Shown: positions 42,178-51,373, counted from the first letter of the stretch. The stretch: DNA of 58,246 nucleotides from Candidatus Gallitreponema excrementavium (GCA_017694795.1 JADIMM010000018.1:1-58246); one strand, 5' to 3'. Notes: generated by a model not told the origin, from the sequence alone. A program made the numbers and translations.

Positions 42178-43270
42178 CGAAGAGTTTTCTGAACTTGAAG
42201 AGATAGAAACTTCGGAGCTTCCCTCTGTTGACCCTGTAAAAGTGCTCCTGAATATGAAGGATGAAACATCAAAGGGTGTTCTTCTTAACTGTGTTACAAT
42301 GTTTATGTCCTCAAATATTCCGCTTATGATTTTGAACCAAAATCTGAACGTTGTCTATATTTCTGAACCTCTCAGGACCATGTTGGGAGGTATGTACAAA
42401 GATTTAACATTGCCTTTTACAACACTTTTTGCCAGAGCTTTTACAACAGAGCTTATGAAAGAATTTTACGAAGCCATTCATAATCCTGATGAAAAATTTT
42501 CCTGGAAAGGTACAATTCAGCACAAAAGTAATACAATGGTTGGGCTTTATACAAAAATTACAGCCATACCGGTTCTGGTTAAAAACAATACTCCTACCGG
42601 ATACCTTATAATTTTTGAAGATATTACGGCAGAGAAAAAAAAGACTCTAAAGAGTATTTACAAAAGTATTCTGGAAGCTTCCAGATTAAAGGATAATGAA
42701 ACAGGGGCCCACAATGAACGGGTCAACCACTACGCAAAATGTCTGGCTCTAAAACTTAAGGAAACCGGAAAATACCCTCAAATTGATCCTGATTTTATCA
42801 ATGACATCGGGTTTCTTGCAGGAATGCATGATGTAGGAAAAATAGGAACTCCTGACGAAATTTTAAAGAAAAAAGCTTCTTTAACTGAATGGGAGTGGTC
42901 GGTGATGAGGGAACACACAATAAACGGAGCCTTTATTCTTTCAAATTATCCCAACGAAATGGCAAAGGAGATTGCACTTTCCCATCATGAACACTGGGAC
43001 GGTTCGGGATATCCGTACCACCTGGAAGGACTGATGATTCCTTTAGCTGCAAGGATAGTAACAGTGGCAGATGTTTACGATGCCCTTAGAATGAAAAGAA
43101 ACTACAAGCCGGGGTATTCCCATGAGGAAACCTGCAACATCATACTCTCCGGCAGGGGAACCCAGTTTGATCCCGACATTATAGATGTTTTTAAGGACAT
43201 AATGGACGATTTTGACAAGATTTGGAATGAGCTTAAGGATAAGGAACAGTTCGGATTTATCATTCCGTAA
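42170..43270 (+). CDS. PAS - HD-GYP c-di-GMP phosphodiesterase
   Basis: A 366-residue cytoplasmic protein. Residues about 50-160 form a PAS-like sensor (IPLMILNQNLNVVYISEPLRTML...GYLIIFEDIT). Residues about 170-355 are the HD-GYP domain: GAHNERVNHYAK, His220-Asp221 (GMHDVGKIG), HHEHWDGSGYP from His272, and ADVYDALRMKRNYKPGYSHEE. All metal and GYP residues are intact, so hydrolysis of c-di-GMP is likely. No membrane segment, so the PAS domain probably reads a cytoplasmic cue. The start is TTG with GGAGG 7 bases upstream, overlapping tsaB by 8 bases. The place next to flagellar genes suggests a link to motility. Confidence 0.9.
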   Translation: MDNEEFSELEEIETSELPSVDPVKVLLNMKDETSKGVLLNCVTMFMSSNIPLMILNQNLNVVYISEPLRTMLGGMYKDLTLPFTTLFARAFTTELMKEFYEAIHNPDEKFSWKGTIQHKSNTMVGLYTKITAIPVLVKNNTPTGYLIIFEDITAEKKKTLKSIYKSILEASRLKDNETGAHNERVNHYAKCLALKLKETGKYPQIDPDFINDIGFLAGMHDVGKIGTPDEILKKKASLTEWEWSVMREHTINGAFILSNYPNEMAKEIALSHHEHWDGSGYPYHLEGLMIPLAARIVTVADVYDALRMKRNYKPGYSHEETCNIILSGRGTQFDPDIIDVFKDIMDDFDKIWNELKDKEQFGFIIP

Positions 43271-43280
43271 TCAACGGAAG

Positions 43281-43523
43281 TTAATTTCTGTTTTTTATCA
43301 AATCACCCAAACCGGAAAGCCCGTCAAGTGATTCCGGCACAGCAACTACAGCGGCTTTGTTTTCGTTCTGTATTGCCTCAAAAACCTCCTGACGGAAAAC
43401 TTTTACAGACCTGGGTGCATCGACTCCTATCTTAACCTGATCCCCTCTGACTTCTATGATTGAAATGGTAATCGAATCCCCGATAACAATTTTTTCGTTT
43501 GTTTTTCTTGATAAGATAAGCAT
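43281..43523 (-). CDS. csrA: Carbon storage regulator CsrA
   Basis: An RNA-binding dimer that blocks or stabilises mRNAs at GGA motifs. The 80-residue protein begins [47 protein letters not shown], with conserved Arg6 and the VxRxEV-like strand, plus a C-terminal tail longer than that of E. coli CsrA (61 residues). Its ATG shares one base with the fliW stop (TAATG). Last gene of the flagellar operon; its likely targets are the flagellin leaders in this window. Confidence 0.95.
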   Translation of the reverse strand: MLILSRKTNEKIVIGDSITISIIEVRGDQVKIGVDAPRSVKVFRQEVFEAIQNENKAAVVAVPESLDGLSGLGDLIKNRN

Positions 43524-43963
43524 TACTCTGACCCCTGTTTTAATTCTGCCATTATATCGTGCTTTGTCAGCCAGCGGGGATCTGAAAGCACAGCCTGGAC
43601 GGCGAGATTATTCCTGGTATTTATAACAACCGGACCCTGTAGATTTGCAGTAATAGGGGAACCGTCCCCTAAAAAAGTTACAATAGCAAAAATAAGGGCA
43701 TTTCCAGGATTATCCAAGTCTATAAGTTTCTGGTCTTTTTCATCAATATCCAACTCATAATCCGCCCGGAACAAAAACGGATTTATTAGCAAAAAAGAGA
43801 TATGTTCATTTTCGATGGACTGCATCCAGACAAAGGGCTTTTGTTCAGCTTCTATCAACGCATATTTCCGGCTGTCCTCAAAACCAAACAACCCTTCCGG
43901 AAAATCAATTATCTGTTTTTCCGAAACCTCAACTATTCCCATATTAAGGGTCTTAACCTTCAT
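43523..43963 (-). CDS. fliW: Flagellar assembly factor FliW
   Basis: FliW binds flagellin and, when free, binds and inhibits CsrA, so that flagellin translation follows export. The 146-residue protein shows [30 protein letters not shown] and [22 protein letters not shown], typical of the family. It is coupled to csrA by a one-base overlap and lies 30 bases after flgL. Confidence 0.94.
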   Translation of the reverse strand: MKVKTLNMGIVEVSEKQIIDFPEGLFGFEDSRKYALIEAEQKPFVWMQSIENEHISFLLINPFLFRADYELDIDEKDQKLIDLDNPGNALIFAIVTFLGDGSPITANLQGPVVINTRNNLAVQAVLSDPRWLTKHDIMAELKQGSE

Positions 43964-43993
43964 AATAACCTCGCAATCAAAGATTATGATACA

Positions 43994-45238
43994 CTATTTA
44001 AGATAATTTAACAACGAATTTGAATACAATCTACCGATTGTTCCCATGGTTGCTTTTTGTATGTAATCCATCATTTTAAGATTGGTAACCGCTTCGGCAA
44101 AATCCAAATCCAATTCCCGGGCTTCCCAACCGGTAACATTTGGAATCTGCCTGTCCAATCTTGCCTGTGCCATTTCTATTCTCTCGGTTTTTGAACCTAA
44201 TTCAGCAATTTTAGCCGTCATGTTATCAAGGGCTCCGTCCAACCCACGTATTCCACGGCCTCCAAGATACTCATAATCCCCGGAATACATAGCATCCCTT
44301 ATCCCTATAACCACGTCAAAGACCGAACCGCCACCACTTGTTGCCGTCTGGGCAACATTATAGGGGGGCTGTTGGTCCCTGGTAATCAGCCCCAGGTCGG
44401 CAAGAACATTTGAGCCGGGAGAATCCTGAAGCCAAATCTGGTGAGGACTGGTGGCCTCCAAATCAATTCCGTTAGTAATAGAATCTATATGGGCTTTTAC
44501 CGGAGCTCCGGAATCATTTATCTTTGCAATAACAGAATAAACATTATCACCCTGAGTCAGATTAATTTTTATATTATCGACATAGATTGAAGTATCCTGG
44601 GGAACCTGGTAATTGGAAGAATCCACCTGAGAATAAATCTGCTGGTTCTCAGCCCAGAAAATTCTGCTGCCAACATTGTCAACATTAATATGAGCCCTTT
44701 CATCAATTTCAACCTGGTTTTCTTCCAGTGATCCCTGGTACATAACTTTAGTAATTACAGGAGAATCTGCCCCCGGAACGGAGCCCATTACAGTCGTAAA
44801 AGACTTTGAAGAAGTTTTTGTACCACTGAATAAATACCCACCATCAGGCCCAACGGCATTTCCATTTGCAAGAATTTCCTGAAGTAATTCGTCAACTTCC
44901 ACTGCCATATTTTTTAAATCGTCTTTATTAAACGTTCCTGTCGCACCGGTAAGGGACAATTCCCTCAATCTTTGCAGAATCTGTATTGTGTTGTTTACAT
45001 ATCCCTCCGATACCTTAAACTGGTCATTGACAATGGAGGTATTCTTTTCAAAGCGTTCCAACCTTGAAAGATATGACTGGTATCTGACCCCATGCCCTGC
45101 AGCAAGAGGATCATTCCTCAATTCCTGGATTTTTTCCTGACTGCCTATCTGATTATTGATATTATTAAGGGAATGCTCCTGCTTTCTCATGGCTCTCTGC
45201 AAATCAAAATGGGACATATTTGAACTGATCCGTCTCAT
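43994..45238 (-). CDS. flgL: Flagellar hook-filament junction protein FlgL
   Basis: The 414-residue protein has flagellin-like ends: MRRISSNMSHFDLQRAMRKQEHSLNNINNQIGSQEKI at the N-terminus and LDLDFAEAVTNLKMMDYIQKATMGTIGRLYSNSLLNYL at the C-terminus, with a beta-rich middle. It is longer than the E. coli protein (about 317) owing to an insert around 150-330. AAGGAGG lies 6 bases before the ATG. It follows flgK by 19 bases. Confidence 0.93.
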   Translation of the reverse strand: MRRISSNMSHFDLQRAMRKQEHSLNNINNQIGSQEKIQELRNDPLAAGHGVRYQSYLSRLERFEKNTSIVNDQFKVSEGYVNNTIQILQRLRELSLTGATGTFNKDDLKNMAVEVDELLQEILANGNAVGPDGGYLFSGTKTSSKSFTTVMGSVPGADSPVITKVMYQGSLEENQVEIDERAHINVDNVGSRIFWAENQQIYSQVDSSNYQVPQDTSIYVDNIKINLTQGDNVYSVIAKINDSGAPVKAHIDSITNGIDLEATSPHQIWLQDSPGSNVLADLGLITRDQQPPYNVAQTATSGGGSVFDVVIGIRDAMYSGDYEYLGGRGIRGLDGALDNMTAKIAELGSKTERIEMAQARLDRQIPNVTGWEARELDLDFAEAVTNLKMMDYIQKATMGTIGRLYSNSLLNYLK

Positions 45239-45257
45239 AATTCCTCCTTATCAACCT

Positions 45258-47153
45258 TTAAACACCGAGTCTGTTAATTACAGTATCCAGCATGTCATTA
45301 TAGGTGGCTATAAATCTTGCTGCAGCATTATAACCATGCTGGAACTTAATGATATCAGAAAGTTCCTCGTCTATATTAACTCCTGAAATAGAATCCCTCA
45401 TATTCCGCAGCTCTGTCATTATTGCGGTCTGTGTCTCTAATGCCCGTTCCGCCTGCTGCCCCTTCAGGCCTATGTTTGTGACTGTATCGGCAAAATAATC
45501 ATCAAAGGTGGTCATGGAACCAATCATTACCCGGTTATTTCTTATGGATGCCACTGCAAGGGCAAGGGATCCGTCCCCGGTTTCCACCCTTCCATCTGGT
45601 CCGGGGAATCCTGATGCAATGGAAAGTACATCATTCTTGATTTCGTCACGGATTTGAATCCAGGCAGCAGGATGACTTGTTGGAGAAACCGAATACTCCA
45701 CTTCGTGACCGTTGATGCCCTCCCCTTGGGCAAGTGTTGCAACAGCCTGGGGATTTTCCCAGTCAAAGGCATTTCCGGCTCCGGAACCTGCCAAAACCCC
45801 TGCGTAACCGTTTAAAAATCTGCCGCTGTCTTCCAAATGTCTTATAACAAAATCAGGATTACCCGGATCAGCCGCTGTTGTTCCCTTTAATATGAGTCTG
45901 CCATTGTTGTCGAGATGGGCAGTTACTTCTGCACCTGAATTATTAATCCTTGAAATAAGATCTTCAACCCTGTCTGTTGAATAATAAGGCACATTCACAT
46001 TTCCCTGTGCACCGGAAAGCGTAAGGACACCTTCCAAACCAATCAAATCCCTGGCATCAAGGGTATTGTTACCTGAAATTCTGAATAAAAGCGTGGAATC
46101 CATTTCCCCGTCACCGTTTCTGTCATAAACTCCGTCCACATTTGCAACGAAGGGTTCATTGGTAAAAAAATCCAGATTCTGGCTGCCATTGGGAGAAACA
46201 CCGTTTCTGTGGATATCATTTACCATATCAACAAAGTTGAGGGTCATGGAATCAAGATGCTGCATTTCTTCCCTTATGTCCACATCCCTTATTTCCAAAA
46301 GAGCACCAAGTTTTCCCCCTTCAAAAAAAGCCTGCTCCCCATTCTCCGGCCAGATAACCTGAGTAACTCCGTCTGTTTCAATATCGTTTTTAAGCTCAAA
46401 GCTTCTTGCTTTTGAACCCTGGACAATTTCGAACCCGTTGGTATGAACAACATACTCATCAGGATCCTGCTGGCTTACGGTTATATTTATTAGGGAAGAA
46501 AGTTTTTCTACCAGTAAATCCCTTTTGTCCAAAAGATCATTCGGATTGTCACCCATAGCCTTAATTTTCACAATTTGCTCATTTGCAGCAGCAATCTGCT
46601 TTGTAAGGGTATTTACCTGTTTGACAGTGGCAACGACATCACCGTCAACCATTTTTTTTACACCGTCCAAAGATGCAAATCTTTGGTGAATAGAATCTAC
46701 CAGGGTTTCTCCCCTAGATAATACGGCCTGTCTTGCAGCCCTGGAATCCGGATAAACAGAAAGTTCCTGCCAGGAATCCCAGAACTGATCCATTCTGGTT
46801 CTCATAGAAGATTCATCAGGCTCATTGTATATCTGTTCCAACATAAGTACATAATTATCCCTTGTCTGCCAATACCCTTCGGAATTTGTCTGGGCCACGA
46901 TTCTCTGGTCCAAAAGCTCATCCCGTAAACGGCGTACAGACTGGACAGTAACCCCCTGCCCTATTTGCCCGGCAGTTTCTTCCCTGTTTAATCCAGGAAG
47001 ATAAATGGCATCAAACTGTTCCATCTCAACACGCTGCCGGCTGTATCCCTCCGTTGAAGCATTGGAAATATTGTGACCAGCAGTGGTCATTGCCTGATTA
47101 TGTGCTACAAGACTTCTTTTTCCTATTTCTATTGACGAAAATGTTGACTGCAT
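45258..47153 (-). CDS. flgK: Flagellar hook-filament junction protein FlgK
   Basis: The 631-residue protein begins MQSTFSSIEIGKRSLVAHNQAMTTAGHNISNASTEGYSRQRVEME, the FlgK N-terminal signature, and ends GVNIDEELSDIIKFQHGYNAAARFIATYNDMLDTVINRLGV, the C-terminal axial helix. The central part carries a large beta-rich insert. It forms the first junction ring between hook and filament. It lies between flgN and flgL. Confidence 0.95.
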   Translation of the reverse strand: MQSTFSSIEIGKRSLVAHNQAMTTAGHNISNASTEGYSRQRVEMEQFDAIYLPGLNREETAGQIGQGVTVQSVRRLRDELLDQRIVAQTNSEGYWQTRDNYVLMLEQIYNEPDESSMRTRMDQFWDSWQELSVYPDSRAARQAVLSRGETLVDSIHQRFASLDGVKKMVDGDVVATVKQVNTLTKQIAAANEQIVKIKAMGDNPNDLLDKRDLLVEKLSSLINITVSQQDPDEYVVHTNGFEIVQGSKARSFELKNDIETDGVTQVIWPENGEQAFFEGGKLGALLEIRDVDIREEMQHLDSMTLNFVDMVNDIHRNGVSPNGSQNLDFFTNEPFVANVDGVYDRNGDGEMDSTLLFRISGNNTLDARDLIGLEGVLTLSGAQGNVNVPYYSTDRVEDLISRINNSGAEVTAHLDNNGRLILKGTTAADPGNPDFVIRHLEDSGRFLNGYAGVLAGSGAGNAFDWENPQAVATLAQGEGINGHEVEYSVSPTSHPAAWIQIRDEIKNDVLSIASGFPGPDGRVETGDGSLALAVASIRNNRVMIGSMTTFDDYFADTVTNIGLKGQQAERALETQTAIMTELRNMRDSISGVNIDEELSDIIKFQHGYNAAARFIATYNDMLDTVINRLGV

Positions 47154-47167
47154 ATTTACCTCCGTCC

Positions 47168-47644
47168 CTACAGTATTTTGTTAAGAACCAGACTTTCCAC
47201 TTCTCTCTTAACTTTCTGGCCGTAAGCATTGTATGTATAATATTTTTTTGAAGGAACAACAGCCTCAAAAAAACCTTTTAAAAAGATTTCCATATTCCGG
47301 ACATAACTGTTAAGACAGTCATTTTCTATTTTTGACTTTAATGCCAGGTGGCGGACGATACCGTACAAATCCATGATTTTTTTTCTTTCCCCGGAAGAAA
47401 AGCCTTCTGCCATAGCTTTAATGTCTGTCCCGGAATTTCCGGTTAATTCGTTAAAATAAAGACTGTTTTTTTCTATCTCGTTGCTTAATTTGGAACAATT
47501 CCTGAGGTTTTCCTCCAGTTTTGTCCAGTTCTTTTCTTTCACGGATTCATAAACCCCGTGTTGAAATGCCAGCAAAGCCTCAAAAGCAGCCTTTTGTTCA
47601 TTCAGTTTGCTTAATAATTCATCTGGAGAAATTTTAGGACTCAT
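47168..47644 (-). CDS. flgN: FlgN-type chaperone for hook-junction proteins
   Basis: A 158-residue helical protein (SPDELLSKLNEQKAAFEALLAFQHGVYESVKEKNWTKLEENLRNCSKLSNEIEK...) with the length, three-helix pattern and position (directly before flgK) of FlgN. Sequence similarity within this family is low, so the call leans on context. The ATG at 47644 has GAGGT 6 bases upstream; an alternative GTG at 47662 lies upstream of the predicted transcription start. First gene of the operon. Confidence 0.82.
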   Translation of the reverse strand: MSPKISPDELLSKLNEQKAAFEALLAFQHGVYESVKEKNWTKLEENLRNCSKLSNEIEKNSLYFNELTGNSGTDIKAMAEGFSSGERKKIMDLYGIVRHLALKSKIENDCLNSYVRNMEIFLKGFFEAVVPSKKYYTYNAYGQKVKREVESLVLNKIL

Positions 47645-47663
47645 ATACACCTCACCTTTCACA

Positions 47664-47690
47664 GTATCGGCATTGTTATTTTTTTTTTTA
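47664..47690 (-). promoter_or_regulatory. Sigma-28 promoter of the flgN-flgK-flgL-fliW-csrA operon
   Basis: On the minus strand TAAA, exactly 15 bases, then GCCGATAC, one base from the consensus. The start codon is only about 14 bases from the expected transcription start, so the leader is very short. Confidence 0.8.
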
Positions 47691-47785
47691 GTATTTATTT
47701 TATAGAAAAAAATTTTTATGAAAATCCATTAAAACATATTTATGGTTTATAGAACAGAAAGGACATACAATTATGTGTTGCAATG

Positions 47786-47831
47786 GCCTAGGCATTGAAA
47801 ACAACTAAGCCTAGGCATTGAAAACAACTAA
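47786..47831. repeat. Two perfect tandem copies of a 23-base unit
   Basis: The 23-base unit starting GCCTAGGC and ending ACAACTAA occurs at 47786-47808 and 47809-47831 with no difference. Each contains the palindrome GCCTAGGC. No ORF covers it. It lies between the divergent flgN and tRNA-His promoters. Confidence 0.85.
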
Positions 47832-47856
47832 AAAGAAACAGAAGGACATGGGGTTA

Positions 47857-47885
47857 TTGACACAAGCGGCTTTTTTTGGCAGAAT
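47857..47885 (+). promoter_or_regulatory. Promoter of tRNA-His
   Basis: A perfect TTGACA followed after 17 bases by CAGAAT, 15 bases before the tRNA. Confidence 0.6.
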
Positions 47886-47899
47886 ATCTGTCAGGTTAT

Positions 47900-47972
47900 G
47901 GTGCCTGTAGTTCAGTGGTAGAGCGCCAGATTGTGGATCTGGTTGTCGTGGGTTCGAACCCCATCAGGCACC
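47900..47972 (+). tRNA. tRNA-His (anticodon GTG)
   Basis: Acceptor GTGCCTG/CAGGCAC, anticodon stem CCAGA/TCTGG with loop TTGTGGA, T loop TTCGAAC. The encoded G at 47900 (position -1) faces C at 47972 (position 73), the identity pair of tRNA-His. CCA is not encoded. Confidence 0.95.
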
Positions 47973-47975
47973 CTT

Positions 47976-48005
47976 GCTGCTGCAAAATTGCAGCAGCTTT
48001 TTTTT
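47976..48005 (+). terminator. Strong terminator directly between tRNA-His and tRNA-Arg
   Basis: GCTGCTGCAA pairs with TTGCAGCAGC around a 2-base AA loop and is followed by eight T. The last T is adjacent to the first base of tRNA-Arg. Confidence 0.85.
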
Positions 48006-48079
48006 GCGCCTGTAGCTCAGCTGGATAGAGCGACGGACTTCGAATCCGTAGGTCGCAGGTTCGAGCCCTGTCAAGCGCA
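48006..48079 (+). tRNA. tRNA-Arg (anticodon TCG)
   Basis: Acceptor GCGCCTG/CAAGCGC (one C-A mismatch at pair 5-68), D stem GCTC/GAGC, anticodon stem ACGGA/TCCGT with loop CTTCGAA, T stem GCAGG/CCTGT. Discriminator A; CCA not encoded. It has no visible promoter of its own. Confidence 0.92.
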
Positions 48080-48084
48080 ATCTG

Positions 48085-48858
48085 CTATGCAGGCAACAGG
48101 GAGCCAAAGACCTTTTCTATTATTTTTGAGCTGTATTCAAATGGGTTTTCCCTTATCTTTTTTTCTTCCTCTGACATTTTCAAGAATATACCGTCAAGGG
48201 CTTTTTTTGTAACATAGTCAGGAAGATTAACATTTACCTCAGGCATCGGATCCTCTTTGCCTGCCAACCTTGCTACTGAATTGGCGTAACCGGCAACTTT
48301 ATTATAACCGCTCATGAGGGAAGCCCAGGATTTATTTGCCGAAACATTCAGGACCAGAGGCATATCCAAGGCTTCTGTGACAACAGGAAGGTACAAATCG
48401 TAAAGTGAATTATAGGTTTTGTCCCTGAGATATTCAGTACAGGCATTTTCCCCGCCGGTTACAATCTTTATGCCGTCAGTAACTGACATTGACATGACCG
48501 CTTCCTTGAAAATAGGTACAATTTTTCCTGCCCCTTCCTCTGCACTGCGGTTAATCCTCAAGATTACATCCTTAATCAAAGTGTTTCCACCGGGGATTTT
48601 ATCTATGGCACTGATGATAACAGCAGCTTCCTCCGGTAAAAGGATTTTTACTGTATCATCACCGTAATATCCGTCCTGGGCGGAAAGAGTTTTGGATGAA
48701 AACTCTGCACCTTTCACCAGTGCCTCTCTTAATGCCGAAACTGCTTCCTCATTTGTGAATGACTCCCCTTTCCCCTGCATCAAATCATAGACCCCGTTTA
48801 CAGTAAGACAGGAAGTAAGCATAAACATAGTAGATAAAAACAAAAATATCTTTTTCAT
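48085..48858 (-). CDS. DUF4197-family lipoprotein
   Basis: A 257-residue protein with a type II signal peptide (lipobox MLTSC, Cys17). The rest is helical with the DUF4197 pattern: ALREALVKGAEFSSKTLSAQDGYYGDDTVKILLPEE, INRSAEEGAGKIVPIFKEAVMSMSVTDGIKIVTGGENACTEYLRDKT and a C-terminal VTKKALDGIFLKMSEEEKKIRENP. The family is widespread in diderms and has no known function. Good start with AGGAG upstream. Its stop codon lies 5 bases from tRNA-Arg with no terminator between. Confidence 0.85.
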   Translation of the reverse strand: MKKIFLFLSTMFMLTSCLTVNGVYDLMQGKGESFTNEEAVSALREALVKGAEFSSKTLSAQDGYYGDDTVKILLPEEAAVIISAIDKIPGGNTLIKDVILRINRSAEEGAGKIVPIFKEAVMSMSVTDGIKIVTGGENACTEYLRDKTYNSLYDLYLPVVTEALDMPLVLNVSANKSWASLMSGYNKVAGYANSVARLAGKEDPMPEVNVNLPDYVTKKALDGIFLKMSEEEKKIRENPFEYSSKIIEKVFGSLLPA

Positions 48859-49015
48859 AAGAACTCCTAAAAGGCTGTGTCTTTTATAAAAGTAAAAAAA
48901 CTGATATAAATAGATACAGTTGCTTTAAACATTCTAAATCATTACATTTTACACTGCAACTAAATATTTTTACATATGTATAAATTTTAATATTATAATA
49001 AACAGGGAGATGTAC

Positions 49016-51340
49016 ATGAAAAGGAAATTATTTTCCGCAATATTTTTTGCACTGCAATTGCTTTGTATTTTTCCTGAAGATTCAGAAATCAAAGACCGCC
49101 CTAAGGTTGCCCTTGTACTTGCCGGAGGAGGAGCCAGGGGATTTGCCCACATTCCGGTCCTGGAACTACTCGAGGAAGAAGGTATTCCCGTTGACATGGT
49201 AATCGGAACCAGTGCCGGTTCCTTAATAGGTGGTTATTACTGTGCCGGCTATACTCCGGAACAAATAAGAACCCTTCTCACCGATTTGGACTGGGAAAAG
49301 GTATTTACAGATAACCCGGTTTCACCTTTTGAAAAATACCTGAACAACAACAGCAAGCAGGCTGCAATTTTGAGCATAAACCTTACAAAGGACGGTGCAA
49401 AGGGGTTGATAACCGGGCAATACGTATACAACTTGTTCAGGTCAACCCTAGGGAAAATTCCTTCATTTGTGAATTTTGACAATCTCCACATTCCATTCAG
49501 GGCTGTGGCAGCAGACCTGTTGACCGGGGAAACAGTTGTACTTTCCCAGGGAGATCTTGCCGAAAGTATGCGGGCCAGTATGAGTTTGCCCACAATTTTC
49601 GAACCTGTCCTTATAGGGAACCGGTATCTTATTGATGGAACAGTAACAAATAATGTTCCTATAAAGGCTGCAAAAGACCTGGGATATGATATTATAATCG
49701 TCTCGGATATATCTGTACAAATGGAAAGTGATCCGGAAGCTTTTGACACCAGCCCGGTTATGGCTGCTGCACAAATGCTAACAATGCAGCTAAACAATGC
49801 AACCCTCCCGCAAACCGAATATGCAGACTTAATCATTGTACCTGAAATCAAAGAATTCGGGACAATGGATTATTTAAAAGCTAATGAAATAATAAAAAAA
49901 AGCCGTACTTCGATAAAAGCTTATGTTCCCCGGCTGGAAAAAATCAAGGAAAAAATTTTTGGTGCAGTTGAGCCCGAGCCTGTCGCCAGGGAACAAATTA
50001 CAACCCCGGAAGCAATCATTTCCAAGCTAAGTGGAAAAGAAGAAAAAAGTAGCTACTATGACATGCTCCCGTACCTTAAAGTAGACAATTTACTTGTTTA
50101 TGGTGGGTCACAGTCAGATGAGAAATTTGCCGAAAAAGCTTTTGCAGGCATTAAGGGTGTGGAACTGAAACCTGATGTTATCAGTGGATTTCTTACGGAA
50201 CTTTATAGCTCCGGTGATTTTAAGTATGTGGGATTTAACATTATTGAGACAGAAAAACAGAATACCCTTTTGGTGACACTTACTCCATCAAATAAGGAGT
50301 CCCGGCTTTTGCTTGTGTCAGGAAAATATAAAGGGGTTGTGTCGGAAGAATCTGTAAGTTCTTTTGAGTTATCCGGGGACATACAATTCAGAAATTTGTC
50401 CGGAAAAGGATCAGTTCTTTCTGTGAGAGTTGATGGTATTAATACACTGGATTTCGGAATTTCATACCTTCAACCTATTGGCAGTATTTTATACCTTCAG
50501 GCCGGGGGATATTTTTCTGCCAATCAAGAAATCATTACTTCAGGATTCAAAAAAACAAATCTATACGGATTCAGGGAAGAAGACTATGTTCTCAGATTCG
50601 ATACCGGAATTCATTTTAATTCCCGCCACACATTAACTACCGGATTGAATTGGAGTTACTTTACTTCTTCTGGGAAATATGAGGAAATAACCGGTGTTTC
50701 AAAAACTTACGGAAAAAATGTTTCCGTTTATGTAGACTATATTTTTACCAACTTAAACCGGAGAATTTTCCCCACAAAAGGCTTCTTTGTAGATGTAAAC
50801 CTTAACAACCTCTTTCCAGTTCAATCAGGAAAAATACAGGAAAGTTGGATTTCACCCCTTCCTGTTATTCCGGTTCTGAAAAGCGATTTCATAGCCGCAA
50901 TTCCCATTAGCGGAAAAGTTTCACTTGTTTATTCCATGACGGCAGGGACAAATCCAACACAGACCTTAAAAGACTTAAAGGCTCTGTGTGCAAAATATGC
51001 CTTTAATCTGTCAGACAGGATTTATATGCCCCAAATTTTAAATAAAAACTATATGGGGAATCACAAACTTGGAGCCCTTCTTGAACTGCAAATACAGCCA
51101 AAGGAACAGATTACAGTTTTAGGAGGACAAATTCTGTTCTCACTTGGGTTAAGTACATCCGGTGTCTGGGATTCCTATAATGAGATTATAACATCACCTG
51201 AAAACCTTCAATGGAGTGCTTTTACCTCAGGTGGAGTAAGGATTAACGACGGGTTCGGCCTAAAACTCAGGGTAGGAGCCGGTTCCATAAACGGGCATGT
51301 AAACCCTTTTGTCTCGGTAGACATGGGAAATTTCCTCTAA
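49016..51340 (+). CDS. Type Vd autotransporter (patatin phospholipase with outer-membrane barrel)
   Basis: A 774-residue exported protein. Signal peptide about 1-19; patatin domain about 28-320 with oxyanion GGGARG (38-42), nucleophile Ser66 in GTSAGS and catalytic Asp207 in IDGT; a POTRA-like domain (about 355-425, LVYGGSQSDEKFAEKAFAGIKGVELKPDVISGFLTELY); then a BamA-like barrel (about 430-774) with NRRIFPTKGFFVDV and terminal VSVDMGNFL. The order matches PlpD and FplA-type enzymes, which carry a phospholipase A to the cell surface. The Ser-Asp pair is intact. GGGAG lies 7 bases before the ATG at 49016; another ATG lies six bases upstream directly after that site. Confidence 0.92.
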   Translation: MKRKLFSAIFFALQLLCIFPEDSEIKDRPKVALVLAGGGARGFAHIPVLELLEEEGIPVDMVIGTSAGSLIGGYYCAGYTPEQIRTLLTDLDWEKVFTDNPVSPFEKYLNNNSKQAAILSINLTKDGAKGLITGQYVYNLFRSTLGKIPSFVNFDNLHIPFRAVAADLLTGETVVLSQGDLAESMRASMSLPTIFEPVLIGNRYLIDGTVTNNVPIKAAKDLGYDIIIVSDISVQMESDPEAFDTSPVMAAAQMLTMQLNNATLPQTEYADLIIVPEIKEFGTMDYLKANEIIKKSRTSIKAYVPRLEKIKEKIFGAVEPEPVAREQITTPEAIISKLSGKEEKSSYYDMLPYLKVDNLLVYGGSQSDEKFAEKAFAGIKGVELKPDVISGFLTELYSSGDFKYVGFNIIETEKQNTLLVTLTPSNKESRLLLVSGKYKGVVSEESVSSFELSGDIQFRNLSGKGSVLSVRVDGINTLDFGISYLQPIGSILYLQAGGYFSANQEIITSGFKKTNLYGFREEDYVLRFDTGIHFNSRHTLTTGLNWSYFTSSGKYEEITGVSKTYGKNVSVYVDYIFTNLNRRIFPTKGFFVDVNLNNLFPVQSGKIQESWISPLPVIPVLKSDFIAAIPISGKVSLVYSMTAGTNPTQTLKDLKALCAKYAFNLSDRIYMPQILNKNYMGNHKLGALLELQIQPKEQITVLGGQILFSLGLSTSGVWDSYNEIITSPENLQWSAFTSGGVRINDGFGLKLRVGAGSINGHVNPFVSVDMGNFL

Positions 51341-51373
51341 AGCCCTTTGGTATTTTCTGTTTTTACAGTAAAA

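Noticed and set aside
47786..47831. CRISPR array
   Set aside because: Only two adjacent copies with no spacer between them and no cas genes.
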